64,000 nucleotides of DNA from Clostridia bacterium (GCA_017468465.1 JAFUIN010000001.1:78425-142424), one strand, 5' to 3'. Counted from the stretch's first letter, positions 35,983-44,540 are shown. The notes: generated by a model from the sequence alone, not told the origin. Numbers and translations: made by a program.

Positions 35983-36147
35983 ATGAACAATCAGGCAAAC
36001 CATTCCATTAAATGTACTGTTCAGCAGTGTAGACACCATTGCAATTCAGAAAACTACTGCACTCTGGATTGTGTAAGCATTGGAACTCACGAAGCTGATC
36101 CCACTATGGATCAATGCACCGACTGTAAATCCTTTGCAAAAAAATAA
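35983..36147 (+). CDS. DUF1540 domain protein
   Basis: A 54-residue cysteine-rich protein. CTVQQCRHHC, YCTLDCVSIGTHEA and QCTDCKSF give the eight cysteines of the DUF1540 family, which likely bind a metal. Function unknown; such genes often sit with sporulation or stress genes. AAGAGGAGGCATTTTCGT precedes the ATG. Confidence 0.88.
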   Translation: MNNQANHSIKCTVQQCRHHCNSENYCTLDCVSIGTHEADPTMDQCTDCKSFAKK

Positions 36148-36257
36148 CTGTTTCGTGTCATTTGAAAGAGCTATCGTAACCGATATCTTTCCTTACTTCA
36201 AATCCGTTTTTTCTACTTTTCTTACGGATACATTTTGTCCGTAACAATTCATTCCCC

Positions 36258-36303
36258 AAAAAAAGAACAGTTCTTCATTCAGACAAGAGCTGTTCTTTTT
36301 TTT
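36258..36303 (+). terminator. terminator after the small-protein cluster
   Basis: AAAAAGAACAG, 19-nt loop, CTGTTCTTTTT with a T-run. The 236-nt gap to the next gene also holds TTACGGA/TCCGTAA near 36220. Confidence 0.85.
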
Positions 36304-36383
36304 AATTTTCTTAAAAAACAGTATACAAATACAAATATATATGTTATACTGATAAAAAGATGATGAAATGAGTTTATAGGATT

Positions 36384-37049
36384 ATGAAAATAATAAAACG
36401 AATAAAAAAAATTACAAAGCTGTTGTTGCTTTTTATTTTGATAGGTGCAATCAGTATTGTTGGCATCAACGTATATGTACACAAGGTTGGAAATACATTT
36501 TTAACCCAGACGCCAAGACATGTTGATGCTGTGATTGTTCCCGGTGCATCGGTAAGAGGAAACACGGTTTCTGCTGTTTTGGCAGACAGACTGAATGAGG
36601 CGTATCGGCTTTATGCGGAAGGCTATGCCGGCAGCATCATTGTATCGGGTGATCACGGCACCAAAGATTATAACGAAGTGAGAGCTATGCGGGATTATCT
36701 GGTCAATAAGGGGGTTCCCGCAGAACGTATTTTTATGGACCATGCCGGTTTTTCCACTTATGATACCATTTATCGTGCCAAAGAAATTTTTCAGGTGGGA
36801 ACAGCCATATTTGTGAGTCAGAAGCTACACGTGATTCGGGCATTGTATATCGCAAAACAGTTAAATCTTACAACCTGGGGAATCTCCTGCGGAGAATATC
36901 CGGAGCCGGAAAATACCATTCAGAAGGGACGGGAAGCGGTTGCCCGGGTCAAAGCGTTTATGCAATGCGAAATTTTGCATCCGGAGCCTAAGTTTTTAGG
37001 AGAACCCATTCCGGTAGCAATTACTAACGGTCTGGCAACGGAGGATTAA
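36384..37049 (+). CDS. YdcF/SanA family (DUF218) protein
   Basis: The 221-residue product has an N-terminal signal anchor (KLLLLFILIGAISIVGINVYV) and a DUF218 domain with VIVPGASVRGNTVSAVLADR, SIIVSGDHGTKDYNE, and MDHAGFSTYDTIYRAKEIF. SanA/YdcF proteins affect envelope integrity and bind S-adenosylmethionine-like ligands in E. coli; a precise reaction is not settled. It is followed by a CPBP protease after 5 nt, so the two form an operon. Confidence 0.9.
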   Translation: MKIIKRIKKITKLLLLFILIGAISIVGINVYVHKVGNTFLTQTPRHVDAVIVPGASVRGNTVSAVLADRLNEAYRLYAEGYAGSIIVSGDHGTKDYNEVRAMRDYLVNKGVPAERIFMDHAGFSTYDTIYRAKEIFQVGTAIFVSQKLHVIRALYIAKQLNLTTWGISCGEYPEPENTIQKGREAVARVKAFMQCEILHPEPKFLGEPIPVAITNGLATED

Positions 37050-37054
37050 AATAT

Positions 37055-37705
37055 ATGGTAAGTTTCCTTGCAATCATAGCTTGTGTGTTATACACTCTGA
37101 GTCAGTATTCCGCCTTTAACGGCTACTGGACGACCTCGCTTTTGAAGCTGGTGCTGTTTTTCGGCGTTCCAATGCTGTATTTTCTGAAGAGACGGGAAAC
37201 GCTCTCTCTTGTGATGCAGATTGGCAATAAGAAAACATTGAAAATTCCGGCAGTGCTTGGTATTTTTTGTGCAGTGTTTATCCTTGCGGGATATACGTTA
37301 TTGTTTTCGATGTTTGACTCTCAGAAGATTCTGGCAGGGCTTCATGCTCAAGAGATTACAAAAACGGTCTATCCCTTTGTGTTTTTACATATTGTTTTGG
37401 TCAACAGCTTTCTGGAAGAATTTTTCTTCCGGGGATTTGTGTTTCGGAATTTGTTTCTTATGGGAAAAAAACGGTATGCCTATTTCTTTTCTTCCATATT
37501 GTTTGCGCTTTATCATATCGGTATTTTCGGAAGCTGGTTTTCACCGGTTATGGTGGTGTTTTGCATCGCAGGGTTAGTGGTTGCAGGGCTGTTCTTTTGC
37601 GAAGTGGACCGCCGGTGCGACAATATCTATGGCGGCTGGCTCATTCATTTGGGCGCCAATGTGGGCATCAATCTGATTGGTGCGTATTTATTTTATGTAA
37701 GCTAA
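37055..37705 (+). CDS. CPBP family intramembrane metalloprotease
   Basis: The 216-residue product has about seven membrane helices. The motif FLEEFFFRGFVFRNLF near residue 120 gives the paired glutamates and arginine of the CAAX-processing (Abi/CPBP) family, followed by LYHIGIFGSWF with a metal-ligand histidine and LIHLGANVGINL with the third site. Role: probable membrane-embedded protease; substrate unknown. Confidence 0.9.
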   Translation: MVSFLAIIACVLYTLSQYSAFNGYWTTSLLKLVLFFGVPMLYFLKRRETLSLVMQIGNKKTLKIPAVLGIFCAVFILAGYTLLFSMFDSQKILAGLHAQEITKTVYPFVFLHIVLVNSFLEEFFFRGFVFRNLFLMGKKRYAYFFSSILFALYHIGIFGSWFSPVMVVFCIAGLVVAGLFFCEVDRRCDNIYGGWLIHLGANVGINLIGAYLFYVS

Positions 37706-37723
37706 AAAAGGAGAAACCTTGTT

Positions 37724-38470
37724 ATGAAATTGATATCTTGGAATGTGAATGGACTCCGTGCTTGTTTAACCAAAGGATTTCTGGATTTTTTCAAAGAAAC
37801 CGATGCTGACATTTTCTGCATTCAGGAAACCAAAATGCAGGAAGGGCAGGCAGAGATTGAAACAGCCGGGTATTATCAGGTTTGGCATAGTGCACAAAAG
37901 AAAGGCTATAGCGGAACAGCTGTATTTACCAAAAAAAAGCCACTCAGCGTTCAGTATGGAATCAATGGAAAGCATGACGATGAGGGCAGAGTCATTACCT
38001 TGGAATTTGAAGAATTTTATCTGGTGAATTGTTATACCCCCAATGCGCAGCAGGAGCTTGCAAGACTATCCTATCGTATGGAATTTGAAGATGATTTCAG
38101 AGCATATCTTTGCAGTTTGCCAAAACCGGTTATTTTATGTGGCGATTTGAATGTGGCACATCAGGAAATTGATTTGAAAAACCCAAAAACAAACCGCGGT
38201 AATGCAGGCTTTTCCGATGAGGAAAGAGAAAAAATGACAGAGCTTTTGTCGGCGGGCTTTTCCGATACGTTCCGCAAATTATATCCGGAGAAAGTGGATG
38301 CCTACAGTTGGTGGTCCTATCGGTTTCAGGCAAGAGCAAAGAATGTAGGCTGGCGGATTGATTATTTCATTGTGTCTGATGTGCTGATGCCGCAGGTTTC
38401 GGATAGCTTCATTTGTCCCGAGGTGATGGGCAGCGACCATTGTCCGGTTGGATTGGAAATAAATTTTTAG
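37724..38470 (+). CDS. exoA: exodeoxyribonuclease III
   Basis: The 248-residue product matches Exo III/ExoA. Catalytic motifs are present in order: ISWNVNGLRA (Asn), IFCIQETKMQ (metal Glu), CGDLNVAHQEIDL (Asp and Asn) and GSDHCPVGLE (Asp-His). It cleaves abasic sites and removes nucleotides 3' to 5' in base-excision repair. AAAGGAGAAACCTTGTT precedes the ATG. Confidence 0.97.
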   Translation: MKLISWNVNGLRACLTKGFLDFFKETDADIFCIQETKMQEGQAEIETAGYYQVWHSAQKKGYSGTAVFTKKKPLSVQYGINGKHDDEGRVITLEFEEFYLVNCYTPNAQQELARLSYRMEFEDDFRAYLCSLPKPVILCGDLNVAHQEIDLKNPKTNRGNAGFSDEEREKMTELLSAGFSDTFRKLYPEKVDAYSWWSYRFQARAKNVGWRIDYFIVSDVLMPQVSDSFICPEVMGSDHCPVGLEINF

Positions 38471-38498
38471 AGAAAAACGAAAAAAATTAAAAAAACTA

Positions 38499-38527
38499 TT
38501 GAAATTTCAAAAAAAATGTAGTAAGAT
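38499..38527 (+). promoter_or_regulatory. promoter of the ferredoxin gene
   Basis: TTGAAA (38499-38504), 17 nt, TAAGAT (38522-38527). Confidence 0.7.
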
Positions 38528-38559
38528 ATAAAAAGAAAATTTTAGGAGGTGTATTTCCA

Positions 38560-38730
38560 ATGGCTTTCAAAATTAATGACGATTGCATCAGCTGTGGCGC
38601 TTGCGAAGCGGAATGCCCCGTAAGCTGTATCACTGCAGGTGACAGCAAATATGAAATCGACGCTGACGCTTGTATCGATTGCGGTACTTGTGCAGGTGTT
38701 TGTCCGGTAGGTGCTCCTGTTCAGGACTAA
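38560..38730 (+). CDS. 2[4Fe-4S] ferredoxin
   Basis: A 56-residue clostridial-type ferredoxin. CISCGACEAECP and CIDCGTCAGVCP are the two CxxCxxCxxxCP cluster motifs. It accepts electrons from the PFOR and serves hydrogenase or other partners. GGAGGTGTATTTCC precedes the ATG, and a strong terminator follows. The acidic composition (Asp/Glu and few basic residues) fits a small soluble carrier. Confidence 0.97.
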   Translation: MAFKINDDCISCGACEAECPVSCITAGDSKYEIDADACIDCGTCAGVCPVGAPVQD

Positions 38731-38744
38731 TTCGGATTGTATCA

Positions 38745-38785
38745 AAAAAAACCGTAAGAACTGTTTGGTTCTTACGGTTTTTTAT
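38745..38785 (+). terminator. bidirectional terminator between ferredoxin and GNAT genes
   Basis: AAACCGTAAGAAC, 6-nt loop, GTTCTTACGGTTT with A/T runs at both ends. It ends the ferredoxin transcript and the convergent leftward run. Confidence 0.92.
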
Positions 38786-38790
38786 TTTAC

Positions 38791-39237
38791 TTAAAATTCT
38801 TCCAACGTCATCTGGCGATAGTTGAGGTCAGAAAATCCGATTTTTTCGTATAATTTTTTTGCAGCCTTGTTTTCGTCGGTCACTTCCAGACGAAACCGTT
38901 TCACAGAGCTTTTGTAGGTGTCGATAATCCATTTGAGAACTTCTTTTCCATATCCTTTGTGGCGATGCGCTTCTTGAATAAAGATTTCTTCAATCCACAC
39001 CACCATTCCGCCCACCTCGTTCGAGTAAGTAAAGGACAACAGTAAATAACCAATCACTTCTTTTTCTTTGGTAATTATCAATCCTCGCATATAGGGGGAG
39101 GTTGCCAACGCTGTCTGAAAAGTTTTCTCCATTGCCTCACGGCTGATTGGGTGACAAACAGCGGGGGAGGAGAAAAAATCGCTGCACATCTTAAAAAAAC
39201 TTTCTTTATGCTCCGGTAAAAAATCAATTAACTTCAT
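38791..39237 (-). CDS. GNAT family N-acetyltransferase
   Basis: The 148-residue product has the acetyl-CoA core VVWIEEIFIQEAHRHKGYGK (the R/Q-x-x-G-x-G/A loop as HRHKGYGKEV) and the C-terminal NKAAKKLYEKIGF. Substrate not predictable. Its ATG overlaps the stop of the SDR gene by 4 nt, so the two are coupled. Confidence 0.9.
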   Translation of the reverse strand: MKLIDFLPEHKESFFKMCSDFFSSPAVCHPISREAMEKTFQTALATSPYMRGLIITKEKEVIGYLLLSFTYSNEVGGMVVWIEEIFIQEAHRHKGYGKEVLKWIIDTYKSSVKRFRLEVTDENKAAKKLYEKIGFSDLNYRQMTLEEF

Positions 39238-39938
39238 ATCACAAAGCCTCCGTTCGGGCTTAAAATCTGCCCAGTAATGAAATCGGACTGATTGCTTGCA
39301 AAATAGCTGACGGCTGCTGCAATATCATCAGGGTTGCCGATTTTTCCCAAAGGGGTTTCTTCTGTTAAGGCGTCTAAATCCTCTTTGGAGAATGTGTTTA
39401 GCATATCGGTTTGAATCACCCCGGGAGCAACGCAGTTTACTGTGATATTGCTGGGACCAACCTCTTTTGCAAGGGCCTTTGTAAAGCCGATAACACCCGC
39501 CTTTGCGGCAGAATAATGTACTTCACAGGAAGCCCCTGTGATGCCCCAGATGGAAGAGATGTTTACAATTTTTCCTTGCTTTTGGTGAATCATATGGGGA
39601 AGCACGGCTTTGGTTACCAAAAACATACTTTTTAAGTTGTGGTTCATCATATTGTCCCAGTCGGAAAGGGTGATGTCGGTGAACAGCTTTTGTTCTGCAA
39701 TTCCTGCATTATTTACCAGCACATCAATTTGACCAAAGCGCTTGATAACAGCTTCAACCATAGCATTTACAGCGGTTTCATCTGTAATGTCGGCATAGTG
39801 TCCGATTAAGCTTTCTGTTTCTTCTATGGGTGTTTTCTTAGTGTTCGCAATGACTGTGAAGCCCTCTTTCATAAGGCGTGCTGCAATCGCTCTGCCGATT
39901 CCACGACCGGCACCGGTAACAAGTGCAATTTTTTTCAT
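39234..39938 (-). CDS. short-chain dehydrogenase, FabG-like
   Basis: The 234-residue product has TGAGRGIGRAIA (NADP-binding), NNAGIAEQ, the catalytic serine in VNISSIWGITG, the YxxxK pair in HYSAAKAGVIG, and the C-terminal SDFITGQILSPNGG. 3-oxoacyl-ACP reductase is the closest activity, but an isolated copy without fab genes could act on another carbonyl compound. Confidence 0.92.
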   Translation of the reverse strand: MKKIALVTGAGRGIGRAIAARLMKEGFTVIANTKKTPIEETESLIGHYADITDETAVNAMVEAVIKRFGQIDVLVNNAGIAEQKLFTDITLSDWDNMMNHNLKSMFLVTKAVLPHMIHQKQGKIVNISSIWGITGASCEVHYSAAKAGVIGFTKALAKEVGPSNITVNCVAPGVIQTDMLNTFSKEDLDALTEETPLGKIGNPDDIAAAVSYFASNQSDFITGQILSPNGGFVI

Positions 39939-39998
39939 AGTTTTGCCCCGATTCTTTTTATAATCATATTGTTATGATACCATATCTGACAGTTCTTG

Positions 39999-40529
39999 TC
40001 AAGAAGCCGCCAGCAATAGATTCACAAAAGCAACCGCCAACAGAATCACAATAAAATCGGTTAAAAGTCCTATGAGAAGGGGAAATTTTGTGTTTTTTAC
40101 ACGAGTCACTCCAAAATATATCATCACAGTATAAAGCGTGGTTTCAGTGGATGCACAGATAACGGAAGCGAGAAGGCCTTCATAACTGTCAGCACCAAAG
40201 GCTTCATAAATTTGCGATAACAAAACCATTGCACCGCTTCCCGACACCGGTCGCAGTAAAATCAGTTCTGCAATTCCTTTGGGAATATAGAAAAACCGAA
40301 AAACCGGTGTCAAATAATGCAGAAAAAAATCCATTGCCCCGGATTTACGAAAGATTGCAGAGGCTACCATAATCGCAAGAATATTGGGGGTAACAGAACA
40401 AATGGCGCTGAAGCCTTGCTTTGCACCGGTGCAAAAGGAAGACACAGCATCTTTTTTCTTTATTACAGATGAAATGATGATGAATCCCAAAAACAGGGGA
40501 AATGCCCATTCTGAAATCAGCTTCAGCAT
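39999..40529 (-). CDS. spmB: spore maturation protein B
   Basis: The product is 176 residues from the ATG at 40529 (GAGGAAACCACT upstream); the longer frame upstream is inside spmA. About five membrane helices with nucleoside-recognition-type motifs: PNILAIMVASAIFRKSGAMD, RPVSGSGAMVLLSQ and VICASTETTLYTVMIYFG. SpmA and SpmB act together in spore-core dehydration and heat resistance. It overlaps spmA by 7 nt. Confidence 0.93.
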   Translation of the reverse strand: MLKLISEWAFPLFLGFIIISSVIKKKDAVSSFCTGAKQGFSAICSVTPNILAIMVASAIFRKSGAMDFFLHYLTPVFRFFYIPKGIAELILLRPVSGSGAMVLLSQIYEAFGADSYEGLLASVICASTETTLYTVMIYFGVTRVKNTKFPLLIGLLTDFIVILLAVAFVNLLLAAS

Positions 40530-41110
40530 AGTGGTTTCCTCTTTTTGTTCAGTCTCAGAAGGAGGTTGCAAATCAGTAGTCCTGTCATAAGACTGAAGAA
40601 GCTGACCATGATGACCGGCAACACAATGACAGCCGGATTTTTTGAGCCTGCCATTGCACGAAGTCCCATAATGGTAGTGGGAATCAGTTGAATGGAACAG
40701 GTGTTAAACAAAACAAAACGGCACATATCATCGCTGGGGTGAGGGCTTTGATTGTTTTCTTCGTCCAGCACTTCCATAGCCGCTAATCCGGAAGGGGTTG
40801 CCGCATTTCCGATGCCTAACAGGTTCGCACTGATATTGATGGATATTTTCTTTAGAATTTTTGGATTGTTTGTCTCAAATATCCGTTTGAGCAAGGGTTG
40901 TAAAAAACTGGATATTTTTTGCATCAGTCCCGCATCCTCTCCCATTTGAATCACACCGGAGAAAAAGGAGGTCAGAAAAAGAAGTTTCAAAACAAAGCTG
41001 CCGCAATTTCCGGTTGCCTCTGTGATGACCGGCAGCATTTGACTGATGTTTCCCTGCATTGCAAAAAAGAGGATTCCTGACAGCAGAAAAAAAGAGAAAA
41101 TGTAATTCAT
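40523..41110 (-). CDS. spmA: spore maturation protein A
   Basis: The 195-residue product has about five helices with GNIGNAATPSGLAA-type motif LLGIGNAATPSGLAAMEVL and FVLFNTCSIQLIPTTIMGLR, typical of SpmA. Its ribosome site GGTGA lies inside the 3' arm of the hairpin described at 41111-41165, so expression is tied to that structure. It forms an operon with spmB. Confidence 0.93.
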   Translation of the reverse strand: MNYIFSFFLLSGILFFAMQGNISQMLPVITEATGNCGSFVLKLLFLTSFFSGVIQMGEDAGLMQKISSFLQPLLKRIFETNNPKILKKISINISANLLGIGNAATPSGLAAMEVLDEENNQSPHPSDDMCRFVLFNTCSIQLIPTTIMGLRAMAGSKNPAVIVLPVIMVSFFSLMTGLLICNLLLRLNKKRKPLC

Positions 41111-41165
41111 AAAAAATCACCGAAAAGCCTTTTTCTTTCAGTTTATGAAAAAGCTCTTCGGTGAT
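41111..41165 (-). terminator. terminator/attenuator between mnmE and spmA
   Basis: On the minus strand ATCACCGAAGAGC pairs with GCTTTTCGGTGAT (one mismatch), then a T-run, then the spmA ATG. The Shine-Dalgarno GGTGA of spmA is in the stem. Confidence 0.75.
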
Positions 41166-41182
41166 ATGTATTTTTTATAGAA

Positions 41183-42526
41183 TTATTTTCCGATACAGAA
41201 GTTTTTGAAGATGCTATCAATGACCTCATCGTTTACCGTGGTGCCTGTAATTTCACCCATATGGGCTGCAGCATCTTCCAAATCAATGGAGCAAAGGTCT
41301 GCCTCCAGATTCATTTCCAAGGTGGAAATGGCGCGTGTCAGGCATTCTTCAGCCTGCACCAAAGCGGCGTAGTGACGTTCGGAAAAGAGGGTTTCTTCAC
41401 TTTCCGAGTGGGAAAGCCGGCTTTCAATTTCTTCTTTGATGCTGTCTAACAGTTCTCCGATACCAAGCTTGTTTTTGGCGCTGATGCAACAGGTCTTTTT
41501 GCCAAAGGTTTCTTTGCTTCCACAGGCCAGGTCGGTTTTATTATACACCACCATGGTGTGAGAGGGCAGAGAACGAATGTAAGACGCTTCTTCTTCGGAG
41601 ATTTCTTTTGTGCTGTCTAACAGATATAAAATGTAGTCAACGCGTTCAATATACTGATAGGACTTTTTGATGCCTGCCTGTTCCACAATGTCATTACTTT
41701 CACGAAGTCCTGCAGTGTCAGCCAGATTCATCATATAACCGCCGATGTCAATCCGTTCGGTAATGACGTCGCGGGTTGTGCCTGCAATTTCGGTAACAAT
41801 GGCACGGTCTTCTTCTAAAATGGCATTTAAGAGAGAAGATTTTCCCACATTTGGCTTTCCGCAGATCGCACAGGTGAAGCCGTCTTTTACAATTTTTCCT
41901 TTATCATAGCTTGTGAGCAACTGACGGGTATCGCTTTGAATGACAGAAAGGGTTTCTTTTATTGCAGAGTTGTCGTTTCCACCGGTTTCGTCAGGGAAAT
42001 CGTTTCCTGCCATAATATTCATAATAACGGTCATAATGCGGCTTCTTAATCCGTCGATTTTATGACGGAGCTTTCCGTCTAAATTTTCCTGTGCCATAAA
42101 GAGAGCAGACTTTGTTTCCGCAGTAATGGCATCAATTACGGCTTCTGCCTGGGTTAAGTCCATTTTTCCGTTTAGAAATGCCCGCTTGGTAAATTCACCT
42201 TTTTCGGCAAGCCGTGCACCTTTTGATATCAGCTCCCGCATGACACATTCGGTTACGGTTTTTCCGCCATGGCAGTAAAATTCCACAGTATCTTCGCCGG
42301 TGTAAGATTTAGGGGCAAGCATTTTTACAGCAAGGCAGTCGTCCAAAATTCGTCCGTCGGCATCTTTGATTTTTCCGTAAATCATGGTTCGGTCCGTTGC
42401 ATCAGAGAGCTTTTTGGAGAAAATGCGATCTGCAATCGAAACAGCATCCTCACCGCTTAAGCGGATCACAGAAACGGCATTTTGCACATTTTTGGTTGCC
42501 GGTGCGGCAATGGTATCGTAAAACAT
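41183..42526 (-). CDS. mnmE: tRNA modification GTPase MnmE
   Basis: A 447-residue protein. N-terminal folate-binding domain with DTIAAPATKNVQNAVSVIRLSG and EFYCHGGKTV, then the GTPase: GKPNVGKSSLLNAILEE (G1), TRDVITE (G2), DTAGLRE (G3) and NKTD (G4). The C-terminal CIGK carries the conserved cysteine. With MnmG it places carboxymethylaminomethyl on wobble uridine of tRNAs. No mnmG, jag or rnpA sits beside it, so the usual origin-proximal cluster is split in this genome. Confidence 0.97.
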   Translation of the reverse strand: MFYDTIAAPATKNVQNAVSVIRLSGEDAVSIADRIFSKKLSDATDRTMIYGKIKDADGRILDDCLAVKMLAPKSYTGEDTVEFYCHGGKTVTECVMRELISKGARLAEKGEFTKRAFLNGKMDLTQAEAVIDAITAETKSALFMAQENLDGKLRHKIDGLRSRIMTVIMNIMAGNDFPDETGGNDNSAIKETLSVIQSDTRQLLTSYDKGKIVKDGFTCAICGKPNVGKSSLLNAILEEDRAIVTEIAGTTRDVITERIDIGGYMMNLADTAGLRESNDIVEQAGIKKSYQYIERVDYILYLLDSTKEISEEEASYIRSLPSHTMVVYNKTDLACGSKETFGKKTCCISAKNKLGIGELLDSIKEEIESRLSHSESEETLFSERHYAALVQAEECLTRAISTLEMNLEADLCSIDLEDAAAHMGEITGTTVNDEVIDSIFKNFCIGK

Positions 42527-42603
42527 AAAGGAAATGCACCTTCCTCACTTAAATTCAAGATATATTATAGCAGATTCTGAAAAAAAGTCAAGAAAAGAGC
42601 GTA

Positions 42604-42648
42604 TAAAAAAGAGCTGAAGCAAAACGAACTTCATTTTGCCACAGCTCT
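42604..42648 (-). terminator. terminator after the holin/amidase pair
   Basis: Read on the minus strand: AGAGCTG, inner GGCAAAA/TTTTGC, CAGCTCT, then a run of T. Confidence 0.88.
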
Positions 42649-42660
42649 AAAAACGATCGG

Positions 42661-42879
42661 CTATGGAATGTTTTTGTTTTTTACTGCTTGAAAATCATCG
42701 GCAATTTTTTCCAATGTAACAGAAATTTTTTCCAGCCGTTCCCCTTGGGAATCAACAATTTTCATCAGGCGTTCTTCCCGCTCTCTGGATTCTTTTTGAT
42801 ACGTAAAAAACAGCCAGATAAACAGTGCAGCAAAAACACCTTGCCCCATAACCAGTTCAAAGATTGCATTTGCATCCAT
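42661..42879 (-). CDS. BhlA/UviB-like holin
   Basis: A 72-residue protein with one N-terminal membrane helix (GVFAALFIWLFFTYQ) and a charged coiled-coil tail (SREREERLMKIVDSQGERLE). That is the BhlA/UviB group of small holin-like proteins linked to phage or bacteriocin release. AAAAGGAGTTTCCT precedes the ATG. It lies 12 nt downstream of an amidase gene, so the pair looks like a lysis cassette. Confidence 0.85.
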   Translation of the reverse strand: MDANAIFELVMGQGVFAALFIWLFFTYQKESREREERLMKIVDSQGERLEKISVTLEKIADDFQAVKNKNIP

Positions 42880-42891
42880 AGGAAACTCCTT

Positions 42892-43572
42892 TTAATAGCT
42901 TTCGTATATTTTTTGGTACAGTGTATCCCGGTAAGGGTGTGTATCTAACAGGCGGAACACTTCCTCCGGATGAGAAAGATTCCACTTTTCTGCCAGAAAT
43001 GTTTTGATATCATCAGTTGGTGGTGTAAACGGAATGTTTGCATATTCCAAAATTCCCCGAAAAACAGCATTGGCAAATACGTCTTCTTTCTGCTGTAGTA
43101 AGGCGGCATCTGCCGGATGATCCAAAAAGGCTGTTTCCACCAGCACGGCAGGGCAGTCCGTGTCTCTTAAAACACCCAGATTTGCCTCCTTGATACCGCG
43201 GTTCTGAAGCGGAAGCAGAGTGGTTAAAGAAGTGAGAATTTTTTCTGCCAGTTGTGTGGCTTTTCCGCCTTTTTTGTAAACAAGAACTTCTGTTCCGGTG
43301 CCACCTCCGGCGTTACAGTGGAGAGAAACAAAGTAATCACAGTTGTTTTTGTTGGAGATTGCCACTCTTCTGGCAATGCTTGTTGAGACGGAGCTGCCCA
43401 GGTTTTCAGTATTTGTTTTTCGTGTCATCACGGTGTTTACACCTGCTTTTTCCAGCTTTTCCTGTAACAGCAAGGCAATTCGGAAGGTAATATCCTGCTC
43501 TTTTAAGCCGTTTGCTGTTGCTCCGGTGTCAAAGCCGGAGTGGTTATGACCTGCATCAATGCAAATTTTCAT
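42892..43572 (-). CDS. N-acetylmuramoyl-L-alanine amidase (Amidase_3)
   Basis: The 226-residue product has the zinc-amidase fold: ICIDAGHNHSGFD (His), the glutamate in a TGATANGLKEQDI context, FVSLHCNAGGG (second His) and VETAFLDHP (catalytic Glu). It cleaves the stem-peptide amide in peptidoglycan. No signal peptide is visible, which fits holin-dependent export. The ribosome site GAGGTGATAGT precedes the ATG. A C-terminal helical tail follows the catalytic domain. Confidence 0.93.
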   Translation of the reverse strand: MKICIDAGHNHSGFDTGATANGLKEQDITFRIALLLQEKLEKAGVNTVMTRKTNTENLGSSVSTSIARRVAISNKNNCDYFVSLHCNAGGGTGTEVLVYKKGGKATQLAEKILTSLTTLLPLQNRGIKEANLGVLRDTDCPAVLVETAFLDHPADAALLQQKEDVFANAVFRGILEYANIPFTPPTDDIKTFLAEKWNLSHPEEVFRLLDTHPYRDTLYQKIYESY

Positions 43573-43708
43573 ACTATCACCTCAGTGTTTTTTATAAATG
43601 ACCTTATCACTATCCTATGAAATTATCAGTAAAAAGGCTCCAAAAGTCAAGGGAATTGATGGAAATTAAAAAGAAGTTGATGTTTTCTCTAAAAAATCGA
43701 AATAATAG

Positions 43709-43737
43709 TTGCAATTTCTGAAAAAAAATGTTACAAT
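43709..43737 (+). promoter_or_regulatory. promoter of the 43787 gene
   Basis: TTGCAA (43709-43714), 17 nt, TACAAT (43732-43737). The 214-nt gap separates divergent genes and holds no other clear feature. Confidence 0.7.
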
Positions 43738-43786
43738 ATAGAATAGAGTTTTTGTATGATTCAAAACATCATCAGGGGGTAAAAAA

Positions 43787-44512
43787 ATGTTTGAAAAGGT
43801 GACTGTGCTGGGTGCACAAATTTCCAACGGAACCATTGAAGAAATTGCCGATTTTCTGGCTGAACGGGTTCGTCAGAAAAAAAACACCGTGGTTTATACT
43901 CCCAACTCTGAAATTATAGAACAATTTCGCAAGGATACTTCTTTAATGGAGCTTCTCAATTCTGCCGATGTGCTGACTGCCGACGGCATTGGCGTGGTGT
44001 ACGGCGCAAAAATATTGGGAACGCCTCTCAAAGGGCGTGCTGCCGGTTATGACATTGCGTGCAAGCTTTTGGAAATTGGAAATCGGGAAGGGTTTCGCTT
44101 TTTCTTGTATGGCTCCAAGGAAGAGGTTTGCCAACTGGCAAAAGAAAATCTTTTGAAACAGTATCCCGGCATTCAAATTGTAGGCACACAAAACGGCTAT
44201 ACCAAAGAACCGGTGGGCGAAAAAATTGCACAGACCAATCCGGATGTTTTGTTTGTGTGTTTAGGGGCAAAAAAGCAGGAAGAATGGATATATCACAATA
44301 AACATTTGTTTTCCGGCACTGTGTTTTTGGGCATCGGCGGCAGCATGGATGTGTTTGCCGGGGTGGTCAAACGTGCTCCCAAAATTTTCATCAAGCTCAA
44401 TCTGGAGTGGCTTTACCGTCTTCTGAAACAGCCTTCCCGTTTTGTAAGAATGCTTGCGTTGCCGCGGTTTTTGTGGCAGGTTATCCTGGAAAAATTTAAA
44501 TCCAAAAGATAG
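43787..44512 (+). CDS. WecG/TagA/CpsF family glycosyltransferase
   Basis: The 241-residue product has the TagA hallmark VLTADGIGVVYGAKILGTPL, the catalytic aspartate region RAAGYDIACKLL, and FVCLGAKKQEEWIYHNKH plus IGGSMDVFAGVVKRAP. TagA enzymes transfer N-acetylmannosamine to undecaprenyl-linked GlcNAc in wall teichoic acid synthesis. No other tag gene is beside it, so the pathway is unproven. CAGGGGGTAAAAAA precedes the ATG. Confidence 0.94.
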   Translation: MFEKVTVLGAQISNGTIEEIADFLAERVRQKKNTVVYTPNSEIIEQFRKDTSLMELLNSADVLTADGIGVVYGAKILGTPLKGRAAGYDIACKLLEIGNREGFRFFLYGSKEEVCQLAKENLLKQYPGIQIVGTQNGYTKEPVGEKIAQTNPDVLFVCLGAKKQEEWIYHNKHLFSGTVFLGIGGSMDVFAGVVKRAPKIFIKLNLEWLYRLLKQPSRFVRMLALPRFLWQVILEKFKSKR

Positions 44513-44540
44513 ATTTTTTTTTAGAAAAGGAGAATAAATT

